DNA from: Gibbula magus | Lineage: Eukaryota > Mollusca > Gastropoda > Trochida > Trochidae | Direction: 5' to 3' | DNA length: 64,000 nt | NCBI GenBank assembly: GCA_936450465.1 | Contig: OW388289.1 | Span: forward strand, 68,570,420-68,634,419 | In this document: positions 34,900 through 47,265 of the stretch, piece after piece | Layout of the letters: each line of letters opens with the position of its first letter | Position numbering within the stretch: the first letter of the stretch is position 1 | The notes under the pieces: model-generated | What the model saw: the letters and a program-made list of their open reading frames with translations, nothing else | The model's database searches: none | Told to the model about the DNA's origin: nothing | Program-made: the position numbers and the translations under genes

Positions 34900-35420
34900 A
34901 AAGTTTAAAACTTTTTTAAGATCCACAAACTCTTCGCGGCCCCTTCACTAGGTTATGAATGAAGTGTGTAGTACTATGAATGTTCAGCCTGATAGATTTT
35001 AGCACGTGGTTCTCGCACTCAATGTGCGGAAATCGTGCAAAACACAGAGTCCAAATCGTTACCATGAAAACATACGAAAAATAAGAATGAAAAGATTTCA
35101 AACTCCAAAAAGTCACTTCTACATGATATAAGGAGTCAGCATACCTCATTTAGTGAGGATTGGTCAAGTAGTTTAAGAGTTCTGCTCCGGAATCAACTCA
35201 AACCTTTTAAAATGGCAGTCAAACGTGTTGCCATCGAAACAGAACATAATAAGACTTTTAAAAGCTGAAACCGCCAAAAGGCACATTTACATGATACGGA
35301 TAGACATTTCGTCAAATTTGGTGAGGATGGGCTGTGAGATTTTACAGGCGTGTTTCGGTAACGATAGGAACGCCGCTAACGCCGACGCCTGAGCCGACGC
35401 GGACGGAAACTCCACCAAAG
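34900..35420 (+). repeat. Interspersed repeat with two about 170-bp internal units
   Basis: The blocks ACCATGAAAAC, AAACTCCAAAAAGTCAC, CTACATGATA and TTTAGTGAGGATTGG recur about 170 bp later as GCCATCGAAAC, AAACCGCCAAAAGGCAC, TTACATGATA and TTTGGTGAGGATGGG. A GC-rich end (GACGCCTGAGCCGACGCGG) follows. This resembles a repeat common in molluscs. Confidence 0.55.
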
Positions 35421-36039
35421 ACAATATGTCTCCTGAACCTCATGAATGAAATTGTTCATATCCCTTTATGAGATATATCCTCATCAAAGTCATTCAAGTA
35501 AGTGAATGTCTTATGTGAAAGAAAATTAGCTTGATTATTCTACTTTAGAGATCTAATGTAATACTATGTTTCCTGTGCGTGTTTTCCTGTTTGCTAGAAC
35601 ATTATTTAACAGATGATTGTCATTAAAACGACTAACCACCACCAAATATGACTGTACTTAACAATTACATCAACTTAGCAATTATATTACATCAGGACTT
35701 GACAGTTTGATACGAGTGTGATTCGATGACTCTAATCTCATCGAATCGTATTTCATCATTACAAAATAGATTGACTGTATGCTTAAATGACGTTAATCTT
35801 CCACTGGTCTGTTATTCCCTTATTCCCCTGTGCTTACATGGTGATATATTTGAGAAGCACTTGTTAACAAGCGTTATTAAAAAGGATTCAATAAGTGCTT
35901 TCACTGATGAAAACATACTCGCATGGACGTATTATTATGCAAGCGTTTATGAACTGTAAATAGCCATCCGTGACTGATAAAGCTTTTCCGAGAGAATACT
36001 ATCCCTATTGATTTGGTGAAACGAATCAAGGATATTTGC

Positions 36040-36065
36040 TTTCACTTTCAATCATGAAAGCGAAA
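36040..36065. promoter_or_regulatory. Inverted pair of interferon-response-like elements
   Basis: TTTCACTTTC and GAAAGCGAAA face each other across 6 bp, so GAAANNGAAA occurs once on each strand. This is the core site of IRF proteins. No gene start is seen close by. Confidence 0.3.
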
Positions 36066-36670
36066 TGTAAAGCTGATACATTGGTAAACATAACAGTTTT
36101 GGCAAGTCGTTGAGTTAATGTTAGGTTTAGAGGGGAGGTTATAATATAGACCATGGAACTACTAGTTATAAGAGCAGATATTCGGACTGATTTTTTGAGA
36201 GTTTGAACAGATATTCATAGTAAGTTATACTACTACATATTAGGTTATTACCCGAGGAAGTGGACCATGTGACGTTTATAAAACGAGTGTGAATGTGTGT
36301 ATTGCCCGAGCGGTACGTTTGCACGAGTTGCGTAAATGTGACACATTTAAAAGTGTAATAGTTTCTTTATTATTTATTCTTTTCCATTTGATTCGCGTAA
36401 AACATATTCAGGAAACGGTCCACATCTCTTGCGACGAGCTACAGTGACGTCACGAACAATATATTTATATGACGTTACAGACAAAGACGTACTGGAAGTC
36501 GCGGTGAAACGATGGAAGCTAGGCAAACGTAATATGTGCACATGTGCTCATATGAATAATATCAAGTCGGTTAATTTTAACTATATGTGTAAAAAATGCA
36601 TACTCATTCATAAATCAGCTAGTTGTTTACAAACGTGCCCAGAGCCAAAGGGCCTTGACACGAATCTCTG

Positions 36671-38088
36671 AAGTGATCTATATCGGTTTCCCATAGTACC
36701 GTCAAAGAAAGTGCGATAGGAAATGCATATTTCAATTAGGATGAACAGCAATGGAAACTCCCTGAAATGTTACTTTGCAAACATTTATCAGATTCTGTGC
36801 TGCTAGGCATGGAATATGAATGTCGGCCTCTAAATACATGTACACATGGTATAGACGAACAAAAGAGTTTAGGAGTGGACACAAAACTCAGATTTCACCT
36901 ATATATTTGTCTACACCAATAATATGTATTGTTGAAACAAGGGACGGAAAGGGATATGAATTGGATATGAAATTAACGGTACAAGCTGGTTCCTCGGGCA
37001 AGTGGAGCAAAACAACATGGCGGACGAAGTAGGTTTTGCCATTTAAATGTCTTCATTTTGGTATTTCTAAGAAACGTCATGAAACGTCATTGTTATCACA
37101 AGTACATGTCCACATTCTATTCAATATTATAATTACGGTGACCCCTTGTCAGTAATCTCGCTATAAAATCAAAAAAAACCCAAGTAATGTTAAACTGACT
37201 GTGATCATCATGCACGTTGTGAAATGTTAAATCCATTCCTTTAATGGTACTGTAGCTTAAACTTCTATTCAGAATTTATGAATTTTATGGTAAATATAAT
37301 TTTGCTAAAAGTACAAAAGGCATTAGGGAAATTATCCAGACGAATTTTCAGGAGTCTTTTTAGGGTTTCCTCGTGTTTCCTTTGTCCATAAATGTCCCCA
37401 GCTGTTATAACGTCGTTAACGATGCAGCTAATGCACTTGGAAAAGCTTCAAACTCCGAACTGTTGTCAACGTTCATGTAGTTTCTTTATTGCCAAATTAA
37501 ATCAGTGTTCATATCAGAAAAAATTTGTTTACAAATGCGTCTGTAGCTTCATCTGTAACATTGGCGGGCGAGTGAGGGAACCAAAAGACGGGCCAATCAA
37601 AAATTATTATCAAATAAAAATCTCTCAAAATTACTCACATGAAGCGGATAGCGGACATATTTCTTTTGTATCTTGATATGGTACATGGACTCTTGAGTAT
37701 GGCGTGTTATGAAAGTTAAGATAGACATTGATGAAAACATGTATTTTTATGACAATTATTCAAACAGTTCAACCTTTACTTTAAAAAGGTTTCAAAAGTA
37801 AATCCTCCTGCATGGTCTTACTTTCAAAATAAAAGCTCATACAAACTTATTCTTGGCAGAAATCAACCCATAAGAGGTTATATCAAGATGCGAAACTCGA
37901 CCAAGGTTTATAAGATATTTTACGTCATCATACGTCATTTTATGTCATCCATGGAACTCTTTAAAAATACTCTTACTCAAGGTGGACAATTTGTTTCTTC
38001 AAATAGGTTCCTGAAATGACAAACTACCCATCTGAAATGCTGCATATCCTACGGGTTAACTAAAATGTCAATGACAAGCATGATTCTG
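36671..38088. other. Intergenic, no gene seen
   Basis: Frames at 36,820-37,032 and 37,392-37,676 are hydrophilic but have no recognisable domain and no partner exons that I can find. Confidence 0.4.
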
Positions 38089-38343
38089 TTATAAAATATC
38101 AAAAGAATTCTCATTGGTTGTCGCATATTTCTTTGATTGCAACAAAATCTTGATAAATGCAATAGGTAGTTTCTGTCTAGAACACAGGATATAAAGTGGT
38201 GGAATCCGCCAAATTTGAGGCGGATCCGAATCTGGAAGGATCCGGCAATCAGATGCAACCACCGTGTGTCCTGTGGAATCGTCAAATCCAGCAACCCGAT
38301 TAAATATTAACGATTTAAGCTCATCTGGCCTGAAAGATGCCAT
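38089..38343 (-). CDS. Hypothetical 84-residue frame
   Basis: Begins at a true ATG and has normal complexity at its start (MASFRPDELKSLIFNRVAGF, then HTVVASDC and SDPPQIWRIPP) but a lower-quality C-terminus. GC content over the first 130 bp is above the local level. It could be a first exon or a fragment of a transposon protein. I recognise no family. Confidence 0.25.
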   Translation of the reverse strand: MASFRPDELKSLIFNRVAGFDDSTGHTVVASDCRILPDSDPPQIWRIPPLYILCSRQKLPIAFIKILLQSKKYATTNENSFDIL

Positions 38344-40330
38344 TAGTTTATGTCATGGGTTATGTCAGTGAATGGACCTTTCTTTTCTGTATGTATGTTG
38401 AGTTGCCTCGACTGTTCGCAAACAGTTCCTATATACATATGTCCTTCAAGAAATGTGTTTGCTGTTAAGTTATTCTATACCTGTGGATTCTGCCTGTATG
38501 CCAATTTGGATTTATGCATCTGTCACACTCATTTGAAATCCTCGCTCAACAACATTCATGATCAAGACCTCTGGTTGTTATGTGCTATAGATGATTGTAG
38601 CTATTATAATAACTGTGTGATCCACGCTGTCGTATCGCTATTGGTATTAGGATGAATTGTATATTTTATGCAATACAATTTGAATAATCTAATACTTGTT
38701 TGTATTCATTTGCTGTTTTCCACTGATGACTCTATTATCTTCTTTGTTAACGAAACAAAAAGCAGGAGAAATAATGACTACTTAATATATATAGACTGCC
38801 TGAAGATCACTGTAGTGGGCATCAACCAAACACACGGATGTTCATTTCAGAAAGTGAATAATATATCAGATGTGATAAGTCATATAACACTTTGTATAAG
38901 CAGTCTATTCATATACAATATTTAGAAGTCATTTTGCAACCCCAGTCATTCGGTCAATTCAGTTAACACTGCTACCTCCGTCACGCGTTTCGCTTTTGGC
39001 CACATTTATTCGACAGCGTTTGTCCGTACATACATGTACGTACGTGTGTACGAAACGGAATAACTCAGCTATTAATGGATACGTATACCCTTAATATACC
39101 GGTATACTACATAGTTTCACAGTGAGCATAAGGTTCCCATAGTTTTGTGACCTGTGCCTTCCATTCAAGGTCACAACGAAATTAGATTTTGGTGACCCTG
39201 ACACTATTCTCAAATTCATTTGGGAACTTAAAATGTATCAGCCTGTCAACTGGAACAATTCTCAAGAAGGATGATTCACTGGACTCTCTTACATCGATAT
39301 ATTTTTAAGAAATATGCCGACCCTTGTTATTTTCAAGGTTATTTTCAAGGTCATGGAGGACTTTAAATTGTCAACATTTGAATCTGCATGTTAGGCTTGT
39401 CAGTCCAGTATCTGAAGAGAAACTTACTAAAGTATTTTCATATCTTCACACAAAACAATGCAAACATGCAAAGAGAAAGCGCAGTCAATAATGTTGTGTT
39501 TCGAGTTTCAACAACCACAATCAAGATAATGCAAGTGGATCACGTTTCTGATAACCACAAACTATGACCTCCACTTTGTTTATCTTTACTTTTGAAGTGA
39601 TATTTATGTCACCCAACTGAAAATTGTTTAGTTTGATACCACAGTGTTACAACAATGTTACATGTCTTCACTACTTAAAGGTTATGAACCTAAACTATTC
39701 ATCAGATGTCAGTTGCTTAAATGTTTAAGTTTGAGTATGAATGGCCTCGTGTTGGTATTTACTGTTTCCGAATTATTTGCATACTGGCGTTTATATAATT
39801 CCATCATGATGGATTTGTTGTATTAAACCATTTGTTAAGCAATAGAACCCAGTAAAGTGACCGACATAGATTTGATGTATGTTCCTTTGAGAGATACAAA
39901 TTGGGAGAAAAGGACTGTACTACCTTTTCCATAAGGATCCTACTACGAGCTCGAACAAAGATGTTTACATGAGATTTGTATAGGATAGAAACTCCTCTAA
40001 TTCAATCGATTCGTTGCTAGACAACTGATTATTCCATCAGTGGAAACCATGTTTGCTCTTTTTAGTGAAATTGTAATGACGTGATGATTTGTTTTCATTT
40101 TCGCAATATTTGTTCATTTATTTTCAGAAGAAAACAGATTTTGCACCGCCTTTATTCCATAAATTATCTCCCTTCACGTGATATTTGCTTAATTTTGTTT
40201 CTCTATATTGACGGTGTAAATGTCATTTATGGTTATTATTCCCCACATAAGAATTATTCCGTGCATCAGTCACACTTTTTGTTCCGTTCATAACTACGTC
40301 AATGCATGTTCAAAATGTTACCAAACCTGA
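38344..40330. other. Intergenic, with an AAGGTCA-like repeat remnant
   Basis: Around 39,120-39,370 GTGACC, CAAGGTCAC and TTCAAGGTCATGG blocks suggest a decayed interspersed repeat. Elsewhere nothing is supported. Confidence 0.4.
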
Positions 40331-40339
40331 TACATACAC

Positions 40340-40610
40340 TCAACCGCCAAAAAAGAAGGTTATTTAATGTCTACAACATTTAGTTTATTAATTAATTCAT
40401 TTTTATTTAAATGCAAAACAACCCGGCCAAAAATGTCAGCACCCCGAGTGTATTTGAACTGATATAAACATACTCTGATGCATGAACTTTTGAATACATC
40501 TTTATGAAACATGTGCATATCGAACACATCCAAAGTCTACTATCTCCGGGAGCAGTATTTTCTTTGTGTACACACGATTGAAAATGTAGTGACGCTGTGG
40601 TTGATCACCA
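40340..40610 (+). repeat. Interspersed repeat, second copy
   Basis: Direct match to the 3' half of 19,195-19,750 with moderate divergence. Its start ACACTCAACCGCC lies at a sharp change from surrounding sequence. Confidence 0.6.
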
Positions 40611-41040
40611 TGATGAAAAGATCTGTATTTTTCATATCATCCTTTGCAAAATGAAATCACATTTACTGGCTGTGAGCTGGTTTCACCAAAATTGTCACAC
40701 ATGTCAATCATGATCCCTAGATAATGCCTTCTATTTGCCTTTTAGAAATTAAATATGTGATTTTTTTGGGCGGTTTCCATGACGTGGGCAGTGACTCTTT
40801 GATGGAGTCGTTTTGTCTGAAGAAAAATTGATTATACACAAGTTAACCATGATAATCAGACGTTAATTGGGGTTTTGTTGTTTTGATATATTTATGGCTC
40901 AAGGCAGTTTCTGTATTTTAATTGTCCTTTCTGAAGTGTATCAAGAAACTACAATGGTATGTTCATACATTGTACAAAACAGGACTGTACATCGATTGAC
41001 TTTTACTATTTTGAAGCTTCTGAACGTCTGGCAGAAGTAA

Positions 41041-41144
41041 TGGAGAATGCATGAGGAGCTGTGGATTCGTTAAAAATAATCAACGATCCTCGAAGGGGCG
41101 AGTTGATTATTTTCATCGAATCCATTGTTCCGAATGCATTCTCC
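41041..41144. mobile_element. Short foldback MITE
   Basis: Arms of about 45 bp, GGAGAATGCAT...TGGATTCG...AAAATAATCAAC, face each other around a loop of about 15 bp. A CRE-like TGACGTCAC lies just outside at 41,160. No coding capacity. Confidence 0.75.
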
Positions 41145-42383
41145 ATATTAATCCATGTATGACGTCACGTAACATGCATATGTGGTTATTTTACATTTGA
41201 AACAATAAATTTCAATTATGGGACACCAAAATCAATTATTTTGCAAATTTCGGAATTATTTTGCAAAATTCATCGGATATGGTACAAGTAGCTGCGACCC
41301 TCATGAAATGGATTGTTCCAAGCACGTGCAGCGCAAAACTTCCATGCGAAGCAATGTGATTGACAGCTAAAAATAATTCTATGTAAATTACACTTGTAGA
41401 AAATGCTACTATAAATGCTACGACAATGCATATTTTAATTATCCACACATATCAGATAACATACTACATTGCGGTGATCATTGTTGCCAATGTGTTCAAG
41501 AAGGTCATCAATTGTGTTACCTGAACTGCGAGATAAATCAATCACTGTTGATGTATTGGCTTGTAAATATCTTCCCTCCACGTTTGGTAAGGTGCAGATG
41601 CAGCTAGAGGCTAATGAAACAAGGTAGGGAAAACAATAAACATCTTGAACACATTTGCAACAATACACAAATAAACATAATGAATAACATTTTATGTTAT
41701 GTCGATGTATATTAGACGTAAAAGGCTTATATTGAATGAATTGTGTTCACAACACATCATTAGTGTGATCTGCAGAGTCTCATATTGCCTACTGTGGTAT
41801 GTTTATTGCAATATTAAATACTAGTACTGCAGAGCGTAACTCGTGGCCAGGTTTTACCTTAAAAAGCGTGATGATATTTATCACTGACGATTTGGCGATG
41901 ACAACTTGATGCGAAAGATTTGGTGATGAGCTAAAATGGCATAAGAACGCTGTAACGCTGTCTCCGAGTGAAATGCAATGGTCATTTCCCATCAAAGGGT
42001 TTTATCGTTCATATTAAACAGCGCATGGATATTGACCCTAAACAAACCTGCCTAAATATATAATTCATAATATAATATATAATAATGTATACTGTAAACG
42101 TCATTGTGTTTATGTTTCATTATGTTGCCTCGCTTTTGATTAAATAATTATCACAATCAATTACTTTGATAGGCTAGATTACATGACAAATATTAATAAC
42201 ATGGACGTTTTAAAACAAATAAAAGACTGAACAAATAATAATGGGTTTTTTTGCATTACAGGCCGTTCATGGGTTTTACAGGGATAACTATTTTTGTATA
42301 AGTAAGTGACGACAGAGAGATTTTCTCATCACTGCAGTTTGATATCACTTTCTCAACACAATGAAACTACCACAGAGGAACTA

Positions 42384-42510
42384 ACGTCATGTTTATAATG
42401 ATATGATGTCACGTCTACAATAAATGCAACGTCATCGCCGCTGTTAAAGGCAGTGTAACAATGATTTGACGTCGCAAGAAATTGCTCAACTGAAACAGTT
42501 CTGACGTAAA
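42384..42510. promoter_or_regulatory. Cluster of TGACG half-sites
   Basis: Five TGACG or CGTCA half-CRE motifs occur within about 130 bp. The palindromic full site is absent. This may be chance or part of a decayed regulatory array. Confidence 0.2.
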
Positions 42511-43807
42511 ACACCACATTTCCGACCATCGTAGAAATAAACCGAATATTTTGTGTTTTCAGTTTTATATCACTTATTTCTCATATCGCGACGGGATAAA
42601 GCCCGTAAGAGTATATTAAGGGAAGCATCCAGGCTGTATTCAGTCAGAACATATCTCCTCCAAAACTTCACATGCTCAATTTCCGTAAGTTGATACACGT
42701 CGACCTTAATCCATAGGTGTGCTTTGGGGATAAATCAAGCATTGACGTCACTCTTTCCAGTAGCAGGACCCTCAAAACCAATGACAGAGGTTCCGGCACG
42801 ATTCTCTATCCAAGAGGATGAACCTACAAGATGCTGTGGTTGTTGACAACACTACATCTGAGAAACACTGCGACACATCAATGCGACGATCAAGGACTCC
42901 AAGCCTTCGGCAACAAACTGGACCAAAGTCCTCCTCAAAGTCATATCAGGGGCATCGATAGTTTAAAAAACGTGTGCTAAAGGCAATGCAATGTTTGAAC
43001 TAAATGTTCTCCGTTTGTGGAAAGATGAAAGAGCTATCACGTTACTCATTGGACCCTTGGCAGAATTGAAAACAAATATTGTAATTTCCGTTGATAGATA
43101 AAAAAATACAGCACATAATGTATATGTCATCCGAAACAATCACAGACATGTTTTTTATATCAGCATAGTGTCCCTCTCACAACCTCGAAACGTAGAAAGG
43201 GGAACTATGTACATGTATGTATTCAGTATCGTCAACCCGTATGTATACTTTCCAATTCTTGTGAGTCTGTGAATTGTAACTTGAAAAGTGCATTGAATTT
43301 CTACTGCTTATAAGCAAAAAGAATAAAGAAAGGAAGCTTATTACGCCATCATAAGAATCGAAAGCATTTAAAGGTAGGTCAATGATCATAACGATCGGCG
43401 GTTCAAGTTTCAGTTTGTCAATATCGCGATTTGAAAGAAACGGTCTGTTCTATTTTTAGTAACGTGATAGTACTCAGATGAAAATGTTGTAAATGTAGCC
43501 ATTTGCCGATCACGTAATTAAATTATATTTTCGAAGTGTAACACCTACTTTATTTACACATGGTAATGTTCCCAACCGTTTCAACCAATTGAACAGATTT
43601 GACGACAAATTGGTATAATCACTTTAACCGGTATCTCATTAATAGTTGAACCTGTTGTCTTCAAATGTGGTGACATATGACATTTATGCATACACACAAT
43701 TCGAATTTGATGGCATTCGTTTAATTTCCCAGGTCGCCAAGAGGTTTTAAAACTTCTAATTGTCGTGAAGCTGATGTGATCGTGATCATCACATATGGTT
43801 AACGTGT

Positions 43808-44255
43808 CAGTCTGATTAAAATCGACCTTGTTCCGAGGAATAAATTTTGCAAAATAATACATCTACCGGGATGCGAACAGGTTCTGTAGATTCCTCGCCA
43901 CAAGGTCTGAGAACATCCCGTATAGGCGTGTGTTCCGAACCAGTTTAGCGCAGCCAAAGCCCAGTCAAATAGCTGACCAATCACATCATAGTATTTAAAC
44001 GGTCGCTGTTTTGAAAGCATTCGGAACAGACAAAAGGATAGCTGTTTGGAGTTATCTGCCCCTAGCTTCTCGCACCGAAAGCATTTGTTGGGCATCTTTT
44101 GATTGGCTACCTGAATTGCGCTCGAACACGCGAGTCTACGGGCTGTTTTCAGACGGTTTGGCGTGGAACCTACGACTGATATTGGTTCGTATCCCGGTAG
44201 ATGCACTTTTTTGCAATTTTTATTCCACGGAAAACCGTCGATTTTAATCAGACTG
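43808..44255. mobile_element. Foldback MITE with 10-bp target duplication
   Basis: A 448-bp element with perfect 19-bp terminal inverted repeats CAGTCTGATTAAAATCGAC and arms that continue to pair for well over 100 bp, including ATCTACCGGGAT. It is flanked by a perfect 10-bp duplication GTTAACGTGT (43,798-43,807 and 44,256-44,265). It is more GC-rich than its surroundings. Target duplications of 9-10 bp are typical of Mutator-like elements; the family is otherwise unassigned. Frames within it are by-products. Confidence 0.9.
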
Positions 44256-44673
44256 GTTAACGTGTATGTAGTCCAACATTATTTAGAACCAAGATAGTTA
44301 GACGTAATAGTAAAACAAAACCGTTACTTATTTAAAAGACTACCTTTATTATATGTAGATACTGTTAATGGCTCTTGTTTATCATTGTCCTATCATGGTT
44401 ATTAGCAGTCCTGTGGGGAACACTTTAATAACAGAAGTAAGATTTCATTATCTTTTTAAAAATAACATACGAATATTAATTAATTGACGTAACACTGCTT
44501 TATATTGACAGTACATGCATGTAACCGCTTTCTGGAATTCTATAAAGTTACTGAAGAGCTTTTTATAATCTACACATTTTTTTTAATGTGTTCCACAAGA
44601 GCAAGCAATTTCTCCTACACTTTTACTTTTTGTTCAGTGTAGTTTGAACTTACCTTAGAAAGATAATGATTAA

Positions 44674-44975
44674 GATTCCAGATTCCAGATTCTTTATTCT
44701 CTAAAGCCACACACGGTGGTACATGAGCAAATTCACAAAGAGAAAAACAGAGAAAAAAATCGATTGCGCATGCAGAACATTAAAGTAGCATATGACAATT
44801 TATATAAATATATATTATAAATATAATATTACATATGAGAAAAAATACATCTAATAAAAACAGACAGGTTGTTTAGACATCGGATTTTGTTATTTTTTAA
44901 GAGTAGATTCATTTTAAATGGACTTGACCAGTTTGAATAATAAGATGGTATGTATTGAACTCTTAAGATACTTAA
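44674..44975 (-). mobile_element. LINE ORF2 C-terminus and 3' UTR (downstream part)
   Basis: On the minus strand the first bases read SILRVQYIPSYYSNW and LNNLSVFIRCIF, the terminal region of LINE ORF2, with a stop near 44,833. A UTR with AATAAA and a TCTGGAATCTGGAA tail at 44,674 follows. It continues the fragment at 47,266-47,750, from which it is separated by a TTAA-flanked insertion. Short tandem 3' tails instead of poly-A are known for several LINE clades. Confidence 0.8.
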
Positions 44976-45379
44976 AGAGCCATCACGGATGTTAGTGTTT
45001 CAAATTTTGGGAAAATATACTTTTAACGTCATTCGCAAGAGAAATCTTTTATCTACAACATGGAATATGTTAAATAATTTTCAATTCAAGACAATGTATT
45101 GCAATTTGGTTTCAAAGAGAAGTATTACTTCGACTAGCGCGCGCTACGGGTATCTGACGTAAACAGAGTCCCCTTTTTGCGTAATACGTACTACACAAAC
45201 AGCAAGCGCTTCCGAAGCGTGAAGGCTCGTCTCTAGTGCAAGTCGCCATAACAACCCATGTGCTGCACGTGCTGAACGTGCTGCACGTGTCTCTCTTGCA
45301 AAGTACCCTTGTCACACATTACTGAATGTGGCGATTGCTTTACAAACTATGTTTCTAAATGTCCTGTTTAATGTTTTTA

Positions 45380-46844
45380 TACCCCCGCTACGAAGTAGTC
45401 GGGGGTATATAGCGCTCAGCGCGTCCGTCCGTCCGGAACACTTTTGGTTCCGCTCAAAACTCAAATACTACTTGATCAATTGTTATGAAACTTTATACAT
45501 GTACACTTTATGGTCCCTAGATGTGCCTTTTCTATGTTTCCCTCAGATTCCATGATTATTTTTTCAGATTTTCCACTTTTAAGCGTCTTTGTGTGCGCGT
45601 CTATGGTCACACTTTTGGTTCCGCTCATAACTCAAATACTACTTGTTCAATTGTTATGAAACTTTATACATGTACACTTTATGGTCCCTAGATGTGCCTT
45701 TTCTATGTTTCACTCAGTTTCCATGATTATTGTTTCAGATTTTCCACTTTTAAGCGTCTTTGTGTGCGCGTCTATGCTTACACTTTTGGTTCCGCTCATA
45801 ACTCAAATACTACTTGTTCAATTGTTATGAAACTTTATACATGTACACTTTATGGTCCCTAGATGTGCCTTTTCTATGTTTCCCTCAGATTCCATGATTA
45901 TTTTCTCAGATTATCCACTTTTAAGCGTCTTTGTGTGCGCGTCTATGGTCACACTTTTGGTTCCGCTCATAACTCAAATACTACTTGTTTCAAAGAAGGT
46001 ATTAACACCTCATATACATAGCTTCTTTCTTATAAATCTGGTAAATGATTTTGACATGTTCACATTCAAGGTCAAAGGTCAAGGTCATGAGTGCTTTAAT
46101 TACTACAATAATCCTTGTAAACATGATAACTTCAAACGTTTTTGTGCTGTCAGGCTCTTATTTGGTATATATCAACTATGGAGACAGACCAAGATTTGAA
46201 AAAGTTTTCGCTAAAATCTGTCAAAGGTCAAGGTCACAGCAAGGTCACAACTTAAGCATGCTATTGTAAATATGCCTTATGTTAACAATGAACACTTTGA
46301 GTCATTGCATGATTGTTATACACAATGAAAAGTAATCAGTGATGGTGTGACCTTGAAGGTCTAAGGTCAAGGTCAAGGTCATGAGATATTGGTTCAGGCC
46401 ATGTTAATCCTTTGATCCAATTTTGAAATCAGAAATAGGTTTTAAGAACAAACTTGTGAAAAGTGACCCCAGTGATGATTCAACTTGTTAGAATAACTTG
46501 AATAATGAACAAATTTTTGTCCAAAAAAAATCCCATTTTATTTATGCTGAGGAGAAGGCGGAACAGGGAAAGGCGAGACCCAAAGTTTCGGAGCTGCTCT
46601 GCTTTTGCGGTGTCCCGCAAATGCTCTTCTAGTTGTTCAAATGTTACGAAACCACTTTGACTTTTACTTCTAAAACATGCTTAGAGGTGTAATACTTACT
46701 CTGCTTTAATAATATATGTTATGGTCTTTTCATACAAAAGTTTAAACATTGATACCCTTTTGCTATTTTCAAACATTTCTCTTTGACCAATGTTAATGTA
46801 AAAGCGGGGGTATCATGAGTGAGCTTTGCTCACTAATTCTCTTG
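45380..46844 (+). mobile_element. Hairpin-headed GTCCGTCC repeat element
   Basis: Starts with a strong hairpin (TATACCCCCGCTAC, GAA loop, complementary arm), then GCGCTCAGCGC and GTCCGTCCGTCC. It then carries a 171-bp tandem array, a stretch of AAGGTCA repeats, and ends with AGCGGGGGTAT (inverse of the start) plus a small hairpin AGTGAGC TTT GCTCACT. T-rich hexamers on either side may be the target duplication. I associate this repeat type with molluscs from memory. No coding frame. Confidence 0.75.
45439..45990 (+). repeat. 171-bp tandem array inside the GTCCGTCC element
   Basis: CACTTTTGGTTCCGCTC recurs at 45,439, 45,610, 45,781 and 45,952, an exact 171-bp period, giving three full units and a partial fourth. 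Units are nearly identical, so the array is young. The period is a multiple of three, so frames stay open through it without being coding. Confidence 0.97.
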
Positions 46845-47265
46845 TTTTTTATTGAGATAAGAGCAGCAAATTATGACAAATTTTTACTCTCATTAATTAT
46901 AAAATTTTAAAAAAAACCTAGTTGGGTAAAACAATTATTCCAATATCTGTATCAAATACATAATTAAATGAAATGGTAAGTAAATAACCGTCAAAATAGT
47001 ATATATTTAGATTTCTTTCATTGCTCATTTTTAAAAATTATTCTTTCGTGTCTTTGTTTACTGTGTGTGAGCTAGACCATAATGCTTTGCGCTTGAAAAT
47101 AATAGACTGGATCTATATTTAGACTGGAAAACACCTTTACTAATTAATGCAATTTCTCGGCTTATTTTAAGTTGGAAAAATTAGAGAAAAATTAAGTGTA
47201 TTCATTGTACGGAGATAGATTTTTGTAAAAATTTTGATATTTTCATCAACATCCGTAATGGCTCT

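Larger units (their letters stand above)
44976..47265. mobile_element. TTAA-flanked transposon inserted in a LINE
   Basis: 2,290 bp bounded by TTAA (44,972-44,975 and 47,266-47,269) with 18-bp terminal inverted repeats AGAGCCATYACGGATGTT differing at one base. Removing it and one TTAA rejoins the LINE frame exactly: Pro-Ala-Leu at the upstream edge runs into Ser-Ile-Leu-Arg-Val downstream. It has no transposase frame. Its middle is occupied by a younger GTCCGTCC repeat (45,380-46,844). TTAA specificity points to piggyBac- or Kolobok-type transposition. Confidence 0.85.

Noticed and set aside
42740..42965. Possible plus-strand exon after TCTTTCCAG
   Set aside because: About 27 open codons only; frames alternate and nothing recognisable follows.
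45852..46199. 115-codon plus-strand frame
   Set aside because: It runs through the 171-bp tandem array, whose period is a multiple of three, and into AAGGTCA repeats; openness is a by-product.
46815..46844. Helitron 3' end (hairpin followed by CTTG)
   Set aside because: The terminal tetranucleotide is not CTRR, the start is not TC, and inverted ends are present, so a Helitron is not supported.
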